Positions 52,374-61,769 of a stretch of DNA of 64,000 nt are shown piece after piece. The stretch spans positions 6,698,501 to 6,762,500 of the forward strand of contig NZ_CP128362.1 in assembly GCF_034274695.1 (NCBI RefSeq). The letters are read 5' to 3'. Below the pieces are notes generated by a model. It searched no databases. It was not told the origin of the DNA and was given only the letters and a program-made list of their open reading frames with translations. A program made the translations under genes and the position numbers. Origin of the DNA: Chitinophaga sp. LS1. GTDB taxonomy: Bacteria > Bacteroidota > Bacteroidia > Chitinophagales > Chitinophagaceae. How positions within the stretch are numbered: the first letter of the stretch is position 1; every line of letters begins with the position of its first letter.

Positions 52374-52796
52374 TTATTCTCCCCAAACTGTTATCACTAA
52401 ACTTCTCGCCCCGCCATAATCCCGGTGTTCACACAAGTAAATACCCTGCCATGTACCTAAATTAAACCGGCCATTGGTGACCGGTATCATCACCGAACTG
52501 CCCAACATCGCGGCTTTCAGGTGTGCTGGCATATCGTCCGGTCCTTCATCGTTGTGTTCGTAATCCGGGTCATTCTCAGGCACGACTTTATTAAAGTAAG
52601 TTTCGAAATCTATTCTTACCGTTGGGTCAGCATTTTCATTGATGGTCAATGAAGCAGAAGTATGCTGGATAAATACCTGGCACATGCCCGTCTTCAACTC
52701 CCTTAGTTGCGGAATAGCCTGCAATACTTCGGAAGTGATCAGATGAAATCCACGGGCTCTGGCGCGTAGTTGTATCGATGCCTGGTACATTTTCAT
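52374..52796 (-). CDS. YjbQ-family protein (UPF0047)
   Basis: 140 residues. Signatures QVFIQHTSASLTINENADPTVR and PDDMPAHLKAAMLGSS, with GTWQGIYLCEHRD near the end. It has the family's six conserved His/Asp/Glu residues likely to hold a metal. Escherichia coli YjbQ has weak thiamine-phosphate synthase activity, but its physiological role is unknown. It lies 10 bases upstream of the M1 peptidase gene on the same strand. Confidence 0.92.
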   Translation of the reverse strand: MKMYQASIQLRARARGFHLITSEVLQAIPQLRELKTGMCQVFIQHTSASLTINENADPTVRIDFETYFNKVVPENDPDYEHNDEGPDDMPAHLKAAMLGSSVMIPVTNGRFNLGTWQGIYLCEHRDYGGARSLVITVWGE

Positions 52797-52816
52797 GCAC
52801 CGAAATTAAGTTATTA

Positions 52817-53233
52817 CTACTTTACTTTTATATACTTCTCTATGATTTCATGATCTACACCTGCGCCCTCTACCTTTTCAATACCTTTCTGTATCAGGGT
52901 ATCGCCATGTAGACTCACCCTAAAAGTAAAGACGCCCCCCTCCCAGTCTTTGTTATTATAAAAGTCAAGGTGTTCTGTATACTGGTCACCACTCAGCGTA
53001 TACCGGCCTCCACCGGCATCGAAAGTACCGCCGTGGTTTAGGAAGGCAAAATGCGTGTCGTTGATTATCTTGATCATCTCCTGATCTTTGGTGTAGTCCG
53101 TTACAGTTGTATCGCCCTTGGCAATGGAGGCGTGAGATAAGAGTTTCCAGGTGCCATTTAACCAACCGGCGCTGGAATTTGATGCGGGCTGACAGGCAAA
53201 TAATAACGTGGAAAAAAGCAATAAATATTTCAT
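52817..53233 (-). CDS. Small lipoprotein of unknown function (lipocalin-like)
   Basis: 138 residues. Lipoprotein signal with Cys14 in STLLFACQP. The mature part has regular beta-strands (WLNGTWKLLS, HFAFLNHGGTFDAGGGRYTL, EGGVFTFRVSLHGDTLIQKG), as in lipocalin-like domains. GTWKL and FDAGGGRYTL are common in small Bacteroidota lipoproteins. No catalytic motif. It lies 20 bases upstream of the YjbQ gene on the same strand. Confidence 0.75.
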   Translation of the reverse strand: MKYLLLFSTLLFACQPASNSSAGWLNGTWKLLSHASIAKGDTTVTDYTKDQEMIKIINDTHFAFLNHGGTFDAGGGRYTLSGDQYTEHLDFYNNKDWEGGVFTFRVSLHGDTLIQKGIEKVEGAGVDHEIIEKYIKVK

Positions 53234-53244
53234 ACTACAATATA

Positions 53245-53289
53245 ATAAAAAGAGCCTGTATCAAGAAACACGATTACAAGCTCTTTTTA
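53245..53289. terminator. Terminator after the GH18 gene
   Basis: TAAAAAGAGC / GCTCTTTTTA stem with a long loop; T-run on the minus strand. Confidence 0.7.
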
Positions 53290-53294
53290 GAAAA

Positions 53295-54236
53295 TTACTG
53301 CTTCAAATGCCGGATGATATGCTGCGTATAACTCACATCTTTTGTAATATTTCCATTTGCATCTGTATGATGATAACTACATCCAAACACAAACTCCATC
53401 ATACCCGAACCCGGGAATGCAATCCTCAATGTATCGGCAATCTTCAACTCCTCTCCTGTAGGTGTAGCCTGGCCTGCAGTGATCGCACAACCCTGTCCAA
53501 CACCTATTAATACATTTTTTACATCTCCAATTGCCGCACCGTAAGACTTTACAATACTCCGTACCTGTTTCGCTGTATTCCAGTAAGACATCGTCATTAC
53601 ATAATCAATATACTTGTTTGTACGTTTGATCTGCGCAATGTTATAATTGTTATAATCCACTACTGACAAGATCCTGCCTGTCTTTGAATCAGGTCCCAGA
53701 TATTTACCCAAAGCAATTACGGCACTATCTATATTCTTCGTAGTCGCGCCATTATATTCCAGGTCCAGATCTACCCCATCCAGCTGCCATTTGTCCAGTG
53801 AGTCTTTTACGATCAGCGCCATTTTAGCCGCTTCTGTACCAGATAAATTGACCATATTGCCGGAGAAAGATGTACATACAATGCGGATACCCTTTTGCTG
53901 CAATGCATGTGCTTTCGTCAATACATCATTCCAATCGTTGTAACCAGATACTCCTCTGTGCTCAAATTCCCAGCTACCATCGGATGTTTTACCTATCCCA
54001 AGTGTAAATATATTCACCACATCCACGCTATCCGGAATAGCGTCCAAAGGCCCTACATCATTGCGGTCATAGCAGCAACCACCCCAGTATTCCACCATGA
54101 GCGGGCGGGCGGTCAAAGTATTAGGTGTATCGATATCCACCGGATTCGTAGTCGGCGTATGCTCCTTTTTACAATAGGCCATCAGGAAAATAAGGAAGAA
54201 CAACAGTCGTGGAAAATTAACAGAATTACGTTTCAT
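53295..54236 (-). CDS. Glycoside hydrolase family 18 protein
   Basis: 313 residues. N-terminal hydrophobic signal (about 1-22) with Cys22 in FLMAYCKKE, a poor lipobox because of Tyr at -1. TIM barrel with the GH18 motif GVDLDLEY (Asp-x-Asp-x-Glu, catalytic Glu last), preceded by GIRIVCTSFSGN and followed by YIDYVMTMSYWNT. Family members include chitinases and endo-beta-N-acetylglucosaminidases; the presence of an acetylglucosaminidase-type barrel (VEYWGGCCYDRND) favours an EndoS/EndoH-like role, but chitinase is not excluded. Monocistronic between terminators. Confidence 0.85.
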   Translation of the reverse strand: MKRNSVNFPRLLFFLIFLMAYCKKEHTPTTNPVDIDTPNTLTARPLMVEYWGGCCYDRNDVGPLDAIPDSVDVVNIFTLGIGKTSDGSWEFEHRGVSGYNDWNDVLTKAHALQQKGIRIVCTSFSGNMVNLSGTEAAKMALIVKDSLDKWQLDGVDLDLEYNGATTKNIDSAVIALGKYLGPDSKTGRILSVVDYNNYNIAQIKRTNKYIDYVMTMSYWNTAKQVRSIVKSYGAAIGDVKNVLIGVGQGCAITAGQATPTGEELKIADTLRIAFPGSGMMEFVFGCSYHHTDANGNITKDVSYTQHIIRHLKQ

Positions 54237-54261
54237 GGTACAGTACCTTTTTTGAATAAAT

Positions 54262-54308
54262 AAAAAAGAGCTAACGCCAGCTTTATGCTGGTATTAGCTC
54301 TTATGCTT
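54262..54308. terminator. Terminator between two minus-strand genes
   Basis: AAGAGCTAA / TTAGCTCTT stem with an inner GCCAGC / GCTGGT stem; it ends the transcript of the 54375-55298 gene. Confidence 0.85.
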
Positions 54309-54374
54309 TGGAAAAAGAATTGTAACCAATGAAAACGCAACGCGCAAAATATTTATGCGAAGCGATTCAAAAAA

Positions 54375-55298
54375 TTATTTTATAGGAATAGATTTTGTCT
54401 TTGTAACAATGTCATCTTCCGTGAGCTCACTATAATGTATAATCACATTCCCCGGTTTCTTCGGGTCTTTCTGAATCACCTTCACCCCCTGCTCCCACTG
54501 ATTACAATGGGTAGAGATCACAGGCACCGCATTTATCCACTGCCCGTTTTTCAATGTAAATACATGGTAGCCACTCCAGCAGCTGGTCCACCATTGCGGG
54601 TTAATGCCAATCTCATCCTTCCCGTCATTATTAAGGTCACCCAGTATATCAACGCCTCCATTCAGACAGTTGACTAACCTGATTTCCGGAATTGCTTTAT
54701 TTGAAAAACGGATATAAGAAGTACAACTATCATCCAGACAAGACATCTCCCGGGTAGTATCGATAGGCGCAGGCACCAGGTAAGCATATTCCTTTACACC
54801 GTCCCCATCCGCATCACAAAGTACGGCCCCTTTGGCCTTCCACTTTCTTTTCTCCACATTCGCATCTGTAGTAAGGTCGCTTTCGACGGTGATCTTCCAC
54901 ACATTGGCTATCTGATGAAATACGAGATAAGATGCATAGGTTTTAGTAGTACCATTGGTAGTAACCGCCTTGTCAAAACTACATTTCACATTGCCGTTAT
55001 CCAGGGTTTCTGTTTTAACGGGGCCGGCAATCTGCTGATCTAAACCAGGGTACTTTTTAAAGATGGAAAGTTTGCCGGCAATGCAATCCTGCTTTTTCAT
55101 TTTGGTGCCATAAAACAAAACTTCACTATCATAAAAAAAGGTGAGTGTTCCAATATCCTGTTTGTTGTTGGCTGTATTCCATTCAAGCACTAACGTAGCT
55201 GGATCTTTGGCCTGTTGGGCATTTGCGTAGTAATAAGACAGGCATAACAGGCAAAGGAGTAAACGAACGAAAAATTTCACTTGACTTAATTTATCCAT
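54375..55298 (-). CDS. Secreted protein: NTF2-like domain plus FG-GAP-like calcium repeats
   Basis: 307 residues with a signal peptide (about 1-28, ending ANAQ). Residues about 32-145 resemble an NTF2-like domain (TLVLEWNTANNKQDIGTLTFFYDSEVLFYGTKMKK). The second half has EF-hand-like Asp-rich loops CDADGDGVKEYAY and LGDLNNDGKDEIGINPQWW, as in FG-GAP/VCBS proteins that bind calcium. The function is unknown. Two cysteine pairs (MSCLDDSCTSY, WWTSCWSGY) suggest disulfides and a periplasmic or secreted location. Confidence 0.75.
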   Translation of the reverse strand: MDKLSQVKFFVRLLLCLLCLSYYYANAQQAKDPATLVLEWNTANNKQDIGTLTFFYDSEVLFYGTKMKKQDCIAGKLSIFKKYPGLDQQIAGPVKTETLDNGNVKCSFDKAVTTNGTTKTYASYLVFHQIANVWKITVESDLTTDANVEKRKWKAKGAVLCDADGDGVKEYAYLVPAPIDTTREMSCLDDSCTSYIRFSNKAIPEIRLVNCLNGGVDILGDLNNDGKDEIGINPQWWTSCWSGYHVFTLKNGQWINAVPVISTHCNQWEQGVKVIQKDPKKPGNVIIHYSELTEDDIVTKTKSIPIK

Positions 55299-55484
55299 GT
55301 AAAGTACAAATAAATTAAATAGGAAAAAATGTACTGCATTGAAATTTCAAACAATTAATGTACATTCACTTACCCTTGAAACCCGTGGCATCAGAATAAC
55401 CACCAATAGCGCTATCTGTGTTTTTTGAAGACCTATACAAAAGAGACCAGGACCAAAATTCAATAATTGTTAAACCAAAACTAC

Positions 55485-56981
55485 ATGAAGAAAAATCTAT
55501 TGCCATTTTCATTCCCCCTCTTGCTGTTACTGTTGCTGGCATCCTGCTCCAAAGACTCTCAGGAAGTCAAACTCGCCAAAGGGCTTGCCACCACCCCAAA
55601 ACAAGACAGAGGATTTTTGATTCTTACTGAGCAAAATGTCGATCAGAACGACATCTCAACAGCACTTTCTAATCTCGGCGTAAAGCGTTTTGTATTCAAA
55701 GAATCCAATAAGGAATTGGGGCTCATTCGTGTACAAACTCCTGATCCGTCCTTTCCTGAAAAAGCAAGGAAAGTAGCTGGTGTACAATCTGTATCAATTG
55801 ACCTGGTACAGAACTGGCGCCTGCCGGAGCGTAATTTCCGCTCTTCTATTCCTTACAGCACAAACGCCCCGTCTACTGTCAATGCTAAATCAAGTGCCAG
55901 TGCCCTTACAGACAGATACAGCTTTCTGCAATGGGGTCTACAGGCAGTACATGCCCCCGAAGCATGGGCCAAAGGTTACAAAGGCGCTGGTGTAAAGGTA
56001 GCCGTACTCGATGGCGGTTTCCTGCTCAACAACCCTGAAATCAAGCCTAACATTATTCTTACCCACAGTTTTGTGGAAGGTGAAGAAGTACAGTACCATG
56101 GCGAAGAAGGCTTTAGCCACGGTAGCCACGTAGCCGGTACCATCGCCGCCGTGAAAGATTCCAATGGCGTAGCCGGTGTAGCTCCGGAAGCTAAACTGAT
56201 ACTCGTAAAAGTATTGTCCGACGCTGGTTCAGGAGCCTTTTCCAGCTTCATCGACGGCATCTTCTATGCCACCAACCATGGTGCTAAGGTCATCAACATG
56301 AGCATTGGTGGTGAACTGCCCCTCAAGACTTTCGTAGATGACAACGGTACGCCCGACGATCCATCTGACGATTACGTAGTGGAATATGACCGCGATGTAA
56401 AAGAACTGATCACCGCTATCAACAGAGCCACCCTGTACGCTACCCTGAAGGGTACTACACTGATCGCTGCTGCTGGTAACGATGGGTACAACTACGATGT
56501 AGAAAAACGCTTTATCACCTACCCTGCAGCAGCATTAGGTGTACTGGCTATTTCCTCTACCGGGCCGCTGGGTTGGGGTATTAACCAGGATACGTCTCTC
56601 TACATCCCTTCTATCTTTACCAACTATGGTAAGAACTTTATTCACTATGCCGCTCCAGGCGGTAACTACACGCTGCCTCCAAATACCACCGTTGTGAACG
56701 TAGGAGGTATCATCAACTACGAATACATATTCGACTTTGTCTTCAATATCGGTTACTGGGATGAAGCTTCTGCCACTTATTACTATGGCTGGGCAGCTGG
56801 TACCAGTATGGCTTCGCCACATGCTGCGGCTGTAGCTGCGCTGATTTACAACAAGTATCCGTACGCCAATCCATTGCTGGTAGATCTGATCCTGAAAGCA
56901 TCGTCTACTGATTATGGTACTCCGGGTAAGGATAAGTACTTCGGTGATGGTGAAGTAAACGCCGCGAAGGCAGTCCGCTAA
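55485..56981 (+). CDS. S8-family serine protease (subtilase) lipoprotein
   Basis: 498 residues from the ATG at 55485 (MKKNLLPFSFPLL), which gives a lipoprotein signal with Cys21 in LLASCSKD. A prodomain (about 30-130) is followed by the catalytic domain with Asp176 in VAVLDGGF, His215 in HGSHVAGT, the oxyanion Asn in AAAGNDGYN and Ser441 in GTSMASPH. A loop of about 40 residues (STGPLGWGINQDTSLYIPS and on) sits between the Asn and Ser motifs. It is an anchored, export-active protease; the prodomain presumably inhibits it until processing. Followed by a terminator. Confidence 0.93.
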   Translation: MKKNLLPFSFPLLLLLLLASCSKDSQEVKLAKGLATTPKQDRGFLILTEQNVDQNDISTALSNLGVKRFVFKESNKELGLIRVQTPDPSFPEKARKVAGVQSVSIDLVQNWRLPERNFRSSIPYSTNAPSTVNAKSSASALTDRYSFLQWGLQAVHAPEAWAKGYKGAGVKVAVLDGGFLLNNPEIKPNIILTHSFVEGEEVQYHGEEGFSHGSHVAGTIAAVKDSNGVAGVAPEAKLILVKVLSDAGSGAFSSFIDGIFYATNHGAKVINMSIGGELPLKTFVDDNGTPDDPSDDYVVEYDRDVKELITAINRATLYATLKGTTLIAAAGNDGYNYDVEKRFITYPAAALGVLAISSTGPLGWGINQDTSLYIPSIFTNYGKNFIHYAAPGGNYTLPPNTTVVNVGGIINYEYIFDFVFNIGYWDEASATYYYGWAAGTSMASPHAAAVAALIYNKYPYANPLLVDLILKASSTDYGTPGKDKYFGDGEVNAAKAVR

Positions 56982-57013
56982 AGACTAACCATTTACATAT
57001 ATACGCCCAAATG

Positions 57014-57048
57014 AAAACGCTTTTGCCACTGGCAGAAGCGTTTTTTTC
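57014..57048 (+). terminator. Terminator after the subtilase gene
   Basis: AAACGCTTTTGCC / GGCAGAAGCGTTT stem (one mismatch) followed by TTTTTCTTTT. Confidence 0.9.
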
Positions 57049-57135
57049 TTTTAATATCAATATCAGGTAAAATATGCGCACTCAAACCGTGAAGATTCCG
57101 CATATTACAGCCTGAAATAAAAACAGGTCGAATAC

Positions 57136-58551
57136 ATGAAGAAAACAATCGTTGCTTGCTCCGTTTTATTTGCAGCTATGCTGTCTGTAAAACAAGCAAC
57201 AGCCCAGGAAACTGATGGCTTGCACCACATGTCCAAGGAGTATGTAGCTCCTACCGATCCGCTTGTGATCCGTAAACTGGATAAATGGCAGGACCAACGC
57301 TTTGGCTTATTTATGCACTGGGGTCCCTATACCCTTTGGGAAGAAGTAGAAAGCTGGAGCATTTGCCCTGATGACTGGGTAGTGAGAAAAGGCCCTTACT
57401 CCGCTGATTACAACGTATATCGCGAAGCTTATGAGAAATTACCGAATGAATTCAACCCGGTAGATTTTAACCCGCAAAAGTGGGCAGATGCCGCTAAGAA
57501 CGCCGGTATGCGCTATGTGGTATTTACCACCAAACACCACGATGGTTTCTGTATGTTCGATACCAAACAAACGGACTACAAGATCACCGCTCCGAATGTA
57601 CCTTTCTCAAAGAATCCAAAAGCGAATATCGCAAAGGAGATCTTCGATACTTTCCGCAAGGACAGTTTCATGATTGGTGCTTATTTTTCCAAACCGGACT
57701 GGCATAGCCAGGATTTCTGGTGGAAATACTACCCGGTAATGGGTCGTAACACGAACTATAATATCAAAATGTACCCTGAGAAATGGGCTGCATTTAAAGA
57801 ATATACTTACCGCCAGATCGAAGAACTGATGACCAACTACGGTAAGATCGACATTCTCTGGCTGGACGGCGGTTGGGTAAGACCAGGTGGCAAACAGGAA
57901 ATTGACATGCCTAAGATCGCTGCCATGGGTCGTAAAAATCAGCCAGGCCTGATCGTGGTAGACAGGGAAGTACCCGGTGAATTCGAGAACTACGCAACAC
58001 CTGAACAAACGCTTCCTGAAAAACCACTCCCTTACCCATGGGAAACCTGTATGTCTATGGGCGACAGCTGGACGTATACCCATACCGACCAGATGAAGTC
58101 TTCCCTGAAACTGGTGACCCTGCTGGTAAAGATCGTATCAAGAGGTGGTAACTTCCTGCTGAACATCGGCCCTAGCGCGAAAGGCGACTGGACACCACAG
58201 GCTTACGAAAGATTGGCCGACATCGGTGCCTGGATGAAGATCAACGGCGAAGGCATTCACGCTTCCCGTCCGGTAGCACCCTACTCTGATAACAATGTGT
58301 ACTATACACAAGCGAAAGACAGCTCTGCTACTTACGCCTTCTTCACGTCCGACAGCGATGTGGTGAAATTGCCTGAAACAGTGGCATTCGCGATCGAAGC
58401 ACCTGCTAAGATCAAACGTGTTTCCCTGCTGGGTACCAAAGCTAAACTTAGCTGGAAACTCAACAACGGCAAACTTGAAATTAAAATACCTAAGAATTTA
58501 CAACAACAAAGTGGCCTGAAATACGCCGCTGCGTTCAAAGTAGAAGCTTAA
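57136..58551 (+). CDS. Alpha-L-fucosidase (glycoside hydrolase family 29)
   Basis: 471 residues with a signal peptide (about 1-23, ending KQATAQ). GH29 barrel: RFGLFMHWGPYTLWEEVESWS, FTTKHHDGFCMF, DILWLDGGW (catalytic Asp in the last), and ETCMSMGDSWTY (candidate acid/base region); a C-terminal beta-sandwich (about 370-470). It removes fucose from glycans in the periplasm. It is near other glycan-directed genes (GH18, GH106, sulfatase) but not in their operon. Confidence 0.94.
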   Translation: MKKTIVACSVLFAAMLSVKQATAQETDGLHHMSKEYVAPTDPLVIRKLDKWQDQRFGLFMHWGPYTLWEEVESWSICPDDWVVRKGPYSADYNVYREAYEKLPNEFNPVDFNPQKWADAAKNAGMRYVVFTTKHHDGFCMFDTKQTDYKITAPNVPFSKNPKANIAKEIFDTFRKDSFMIGAYFSKPDWHSQDFWWKYYPVMGRNTNYNIKMYPEKWAAFKEYTYRQIEELMTNYGKIDILWLDGGWVRPGGKQEIDMPKIAAMGRKNQPGLIVVDREVPGEFENYATPEQTLPEKPLPYPWETCMSMGDSWTYTHTDQMKSSLKLVTLLVKIVSRGGNFLLNIGPSAKGDWTPQAYERLADIGAWMKINGEGIHASRPVAPYSDNNVYYTQAKDSSATYAFFTSDSDVVKLPETVAFAIEAPAKIKRVSLLGTKAKLSWKLNNGKLEIKIPKNLQQQSGLKYAAAFKVEA

Positions 58552-58580
58552 TAAAAGGGGGGATTCTTCAAAGAGAATTC

Positions 58581-58625
58581 AATCATTTTTCAAAAAAAGA
58601 GCTGGCCGCAAAGGATATTAATATA
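58581..58625 (-). terminator. Terminator overlapping the REC-protein stop codon
   Basis: AAGAGCTGGCCGCAAAGG / CCTTTGTGCCCGGCTCTT stem (few mismatches) with the TAA of the minus-strand gene (58618-58620) inside its loop-side arm. The U-run on the minus strand suits that gene. It also faces the end of the fucosidase gene, so it may act in both directions. Confidence 0.75.
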
Positions 58626-59052
58626 CACCTTTGTGCCCGGCTCTTCTCTTTTCCCAGAGCTGGTCCAGCATCTCCTGCCGTACCGTAGCGCTCATATACT
58701 TCTCTCCGTTTAGTACTGTTTTTACTGCATACTCCATCTCTTCTTTCTTCGCACTCTTACTCAGGTAACCATCTGCTCCCGCCAGTAGATTGTCAATCGC
58801 AAATGTCCTTTCATCGGCTGCTGTATACACCATGACCTTGATCTCAGGGCATTTCGCTTTGACTGGTCCCAATACTTCGGGGTGCAAATCGGTAATTAAC
58901 AGATCCACACACCGGGAATCCAATAGGGTCATGGCTGCATCGAGGGTATCGGCAGTTTCAATCCGGGTGGGCTGTGGCATCGTTGCTATGATCTGTTTGA
59001 GTCCATAACTGAATATAGATGGGTCTAAGGCTATCAAAATAGTTTTCATCAA
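58618..59052 (-). CDS. Single-domain response regulator (REC only)
   Basis: 144 residues. Receiver domain: ILIALDPSIFSYGLKQII, phosphoacceptor Asp in LLITDLHPE, conserved Thr in VMVYTAADE and Lys in YLSKSAKKEEMEYAVKTVLNGEKYMS. The latter segment is typical of NarL/FixJ regulators just before the DNA-binding domain, but the HTH is absent: the frame ends after a short basic helix (LWEKRRAGHKGVY). It is probably a stand-alone phosphoprotein, or a truncated NarL-type regulator. The phosphoacceptor acid cluster near the start is weak (LDPS rather than DD). Terminator overlaps its stop. Confidence 0.8.
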   Translation of the reverse strand: MMKTILIALDPSIFSYGLKQIIATMPQPTRIETADTLDAAMTLLDSRCVDLLITDLHPEVLGPVKAKCPEIKVMVYTAADERTFAIDNLLAGADGYLSKSAKKEEMEYAVKTVLNGEKYMSATVRQEMLDQLWEKRRAGHKGVY

Positions 59053-59164
59053 TAAAGACTATGATTACATCTAGTAAAATTATCATATTATAAATTCCAC
59101 ATTTGTAGTACTTATACTACAGACTTATAGAATATCTACTATGTGATGAAGATCAGTCCATTGG

Positions 59165-59172
59165 TACTTTTG
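59165..59172 (+). promoter_or_regulatory. Candidate -7 box TACTTTTG of the OmpA-family gene
   Basis: Matches TAnnTTTG, about 85 bases before the ATG at 59258. Confidence 0.4.
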
Positions 59173-59257
59173 CAATGCGATATGAGATGAAAGGTTATAG
59201 TTTAGCCTATGTGAAAACCGATCCTATGTGATCAATTTTTAACCGTTCTCCCTGTAT

Positions 59258-61267
59258 ATGGATAAAAAGATTGCGCTGTTCAGCATAATGCTGCTCTCTG
59301 CCACCCTTTCGAATGCACAATATGTTTTAAAAGAAGCGGATAAACAGGCATCCTTGTATAATTATTCTGCTGCGATTCCTTTATATAAGAAAGCATTCAG
59401 CAAAAAAGTAACTGTCAGAGCCATTCGTGGAGTTGCTGATAGTTATCAGTTACTGAATGACTATACAGCTGCTGAACCCTGGTATAATAAACTGGTCGCG
59501 CTTCCAGAACATACTGCCAACGATGAGCTGCATTATGCAAAAGTGTTGATCAATAATGCAAAATATGCTGATGCGAAAGTAGCACTTGAAGGCTACCTTG
59601 GTAAACAACCGAATGACCCGCTGGCGATCAGCATGAAACAAGGTTGTGACAGCGCCGTGAAGTGGAAAGTGAAACCGGTGAAAGGGGATTTCGAGAACCT
59701 GAAAGCCATGAATACACAGTGGTCCGATTGGGGTACTGGCTTCAGAAACGGTAGGTTTGTATTTGCATCAGATCGCCCATATGATTCTTTGCGTCATGAT
59801 CGCCTGTTTAATAATTCGAACATCAGCAGAAAGAAATACGGTTTTACCGGCCGTAGTTATCTGCACCTGTACGAAAGCGATGGGTTTGACAGTAGTACGA
59901 CCCGCCTGCTTTCCCGCAATGTAAATGGGGATTATCACAGTGCGAAAGCAACGTATACCGCTGATGGCAATACCATGTATTATGCGGTGACGAATCTCGT
60001 AAAAAAGAAAGGTCGTTTTGCAGAGCAGTTATATACCTTAAATGTAGAACTGAAAGCGTCTAAATGGAACAATACCAATGGTAACTGGGAAATAGACAGC
60101 TTTCCATATAATGAGATCTTTGATTATAGTGTAGGTGATCCTTTTATCAGTGCTGATGGACGAACGCTCTACTTTGTGGCTGATTTTGGTACACGTGGTT
60201 TAGGCGGTACGGATATTTACTACTGTACAAGAGGGAAAGACGGCAAGTGGGAGACGCCTTTAAACATGGGCCCATCCATCAATACAGCGGGTAGTGAGCG
60301 AACACCGTTCATGGATAGTACGGGTGTGTTTTACTTTGCAACTGATGGCAGACCGGGTGTAGGTGGATTGGATATTTTCTCTGCAAAGCAGGTAAATGGT
60401 ACCTGGGTGCCTGTAAATATGGGCTATCCCGTAAACAGTGCACAGGATGATTTCGGCCCTGCTTATAACACAGGCAAGACGATGTACTTCTCATCCAACA
60501 GACCGGGTGGGTATGGTAATGATGATATTTACCGCTTTACACCATGGAAGATCCTCGTGTTTAGCCTGGAAGGTAAGGCATTTGACAAAGCGACGAAAGC
60601 ACCACTCAGCAATGCTACTGTAGCACTCGCTAACAAGGCCACTGGCAATGTGTTGACGGCAGAGACAGATGATGACGGTCACTACAAATTTGTACTGGAT
60701 AGTTTGTCTGATTATGGTTTGAATGCAACGAGAGTGACTTATTATCCTGCTGAAAATAGTTTTGTGACTACAAATGGATTGACCGAATCACAGGTGGTAC
60801 ACCAGGATGTGTGGTTGCAGAAAATAGAGATCAAACAGGTGGCGGCGCCGGAAAAGAAACCGTTGATCATTGCGAAAGCAAATGTAAAGGGGCATAAAAT
60901 AGATCTGGGTACCCGTTTCAATCCTGCGAATGTATATTTTGATCTGGGTAAAGCGAATGTACGACCAGATGCGGGAAGAGAGTTGGACAAGCTGATTGCG
61001 TTGATGAAGGAGAATCCAAACTGGAAAGTGTCGATGGGTTTCCATACGGATAGCCGATCAGATGACAATTACAACATGAAATTATCACAGAAAAGAGCAG
61101 CTTCTGTATTAGCATATTTCGTATCCAAGGGCATTGCAAAAGAACGTATGACTGCAATTGGATATGGTGAAACGAGATTAATTAACCGTTGTGCAAACGG
61201 TGTGCATTGTTCGGAACAGGAACACCAGGCCAATAGAAGGACTGAATTTGAAGTGTTTGATAGATAG
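59258..61267 (+). CDS. PorE-like OmpA-family protein (TPR, beta-propeller, CarboxypepD_reg, OmpA)
   Basis: 669 residues with a signal peptide (about 1-20). Domain order: TPR repeats (about 25-140), a PD40/WD40-like propeller (about 150-420; FVFASDRPYDS, LYFVADFGTRGLGGTDIYYCTRG, YFATDGRPGVGGLDIFSA, YFSSNRPGGYGNDDIYRF), a carboxypeptidase regulatory-like domain (about 430-530), and a C-terminal OmpA domain with NVYFDLGKANVRPDAGRELD and LSQKRAASVLAYF. This is the layout of PorE, a peptidoglycan-anchored part of the type IX secretion/gliding machinery. No PorP/SprF-type partner gene is next to it. PorE identity is inferred from architecture. Confidence 0.88.
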   Translation: MDKKIALFSIMLLSATLSNAQYVLKEADKQASLYNYSAAIPLYKKAFSKKVTVRAIRGVADSYQLLNDYTAAEPWYNKLVALPEHTANDELHYAKVLINNAKYADAKVALEGYLGKQPNDPLAISMKQGCDSAVKWKVKPVKGDFENLKAMNTQWSDWGTGFRNGRFVFASDRPYDSLRHDRLFNNSNISRKKYGFTGRSYLHLYESDGFDSSTTRLLSRNVNGDYHSAKATYTADGNTMYYAVTNLVKKKGRFAEQLYTLNVELKASKWNNTNGNWEIDSFPYNEIFDYSVGDPFISADGRTLYFVADFGTRGLGGTDIYYCTRGKDGKWETPLNMGPSINTAGSERTPFMDSTGVFYFATDGRPGVGGLDIFSAKQVNGTWVPVNMGYPVNSAQDDFGPAYNTGKTMYFSSNRPGGYGNDDIYRFTPWKILVFSLEGKAFDKATKAPLSNATVALANKATGNVLTAETDDDGHYKFVLDSLSDYGLNATRVTYYPAENSFVTTNGLTESQVVHQDVWLQKIEIKQVAAPEKKPLIIAKANVKGHKIDLGTRFNPANVYFDLGKANVRPDAGRELDKLIALMKENPNWKVSMGFHTDSRSDDNYNMKLSQKRAASVLAYFVSKGIAKERMTAIGYGETRLINRCANGVHCSEQEHQANRRTEFEVFDR

Positions 61268-61287
61268 GCCCTGGTGTTTAGTAATAG

Positions 61288-61319
61288 GCGGTTCAATGAA
61301 ATCATTGAACCGCTTTTTT
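61288..61319 (+). terminator. Terminator after the OmpA-family gene
   Basis: Perfect stem GCGGTTCAATGA / TCATTGAACCGC with a 2-base loop and TTTTTTC. Confidence 0.92.
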
Positions 61320-61488
61320 CTTTGAAAGTGGTTCTCATTCCCCGTTGGTGAATTCCCTTTTTCATGAATGTTTTATTCTAGTTTCCCTGAATGGGTAGTA
61401 TAAGCAACATTGTATTGCGTCCTCATCTGGTATTGTTTCTCTAAATCTGGCATTGTTACCTTCAAAAAAGGCATGGCCCCATCTTTGT

Positions 61489-61707
61489 TTACTTATAAGA
61501 CAGGATAATTCTCAAACCCTGATTAATTTCTACTGCAGCAGCGCTTGCATCTGCATTTCCGGGAGTCGGTTCTTTCCTCCTGCTGGGCTGTAAAGCTACT
61601 GTTTGGTTAATTTGACTTTCCGGAAATACAGAGCAGGCGCTGCAGCTTTTAACCTTGTTCGATGATGAATTTGCCTGAGCAGCAGTTAAAGGTATTAGAA
61701 GCAGCAA
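61489..61707 (-). CDS. Possible small secreted peptide (TTG start), uncertain
   Basis: 72 residues starting from a TTG, since no ATG is available in frame (an in-frame stop lies four codons upstream). The N-terminus LLLLIPLTAAQANSS looks like a signal peptide, followed by CSACSVF and a neutral tail. Composition is protein-like but the start is poor, so it may be a remnant. It fills part of the 500-bp region between the OmpA-type gene and gpmA; nothing else was recognised there. Confidence 0.3.
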   Translation of the reverse strand: MLLLIPLTAAQANSSSNKVKSCSACSVFPESQINQTVALQPSRRKEPTPGNADASAAAVEINQGLRIILSYK

Positions 61708-61769
61708 AAGATAAACTTAGAGAGGTGTTCGGCCATAAAAAATAGCATCATTTTTGCGCACTTTTATGC

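Noticed and set aside
59258-61267. Type IX secretion gene cluster
   Set aside because: Only the PorE-like protein is present; no PorP, PorK-N or GldK-N genes are in the window, and no T9SS C-terminal sorting domain was evident in the secreted proteins.
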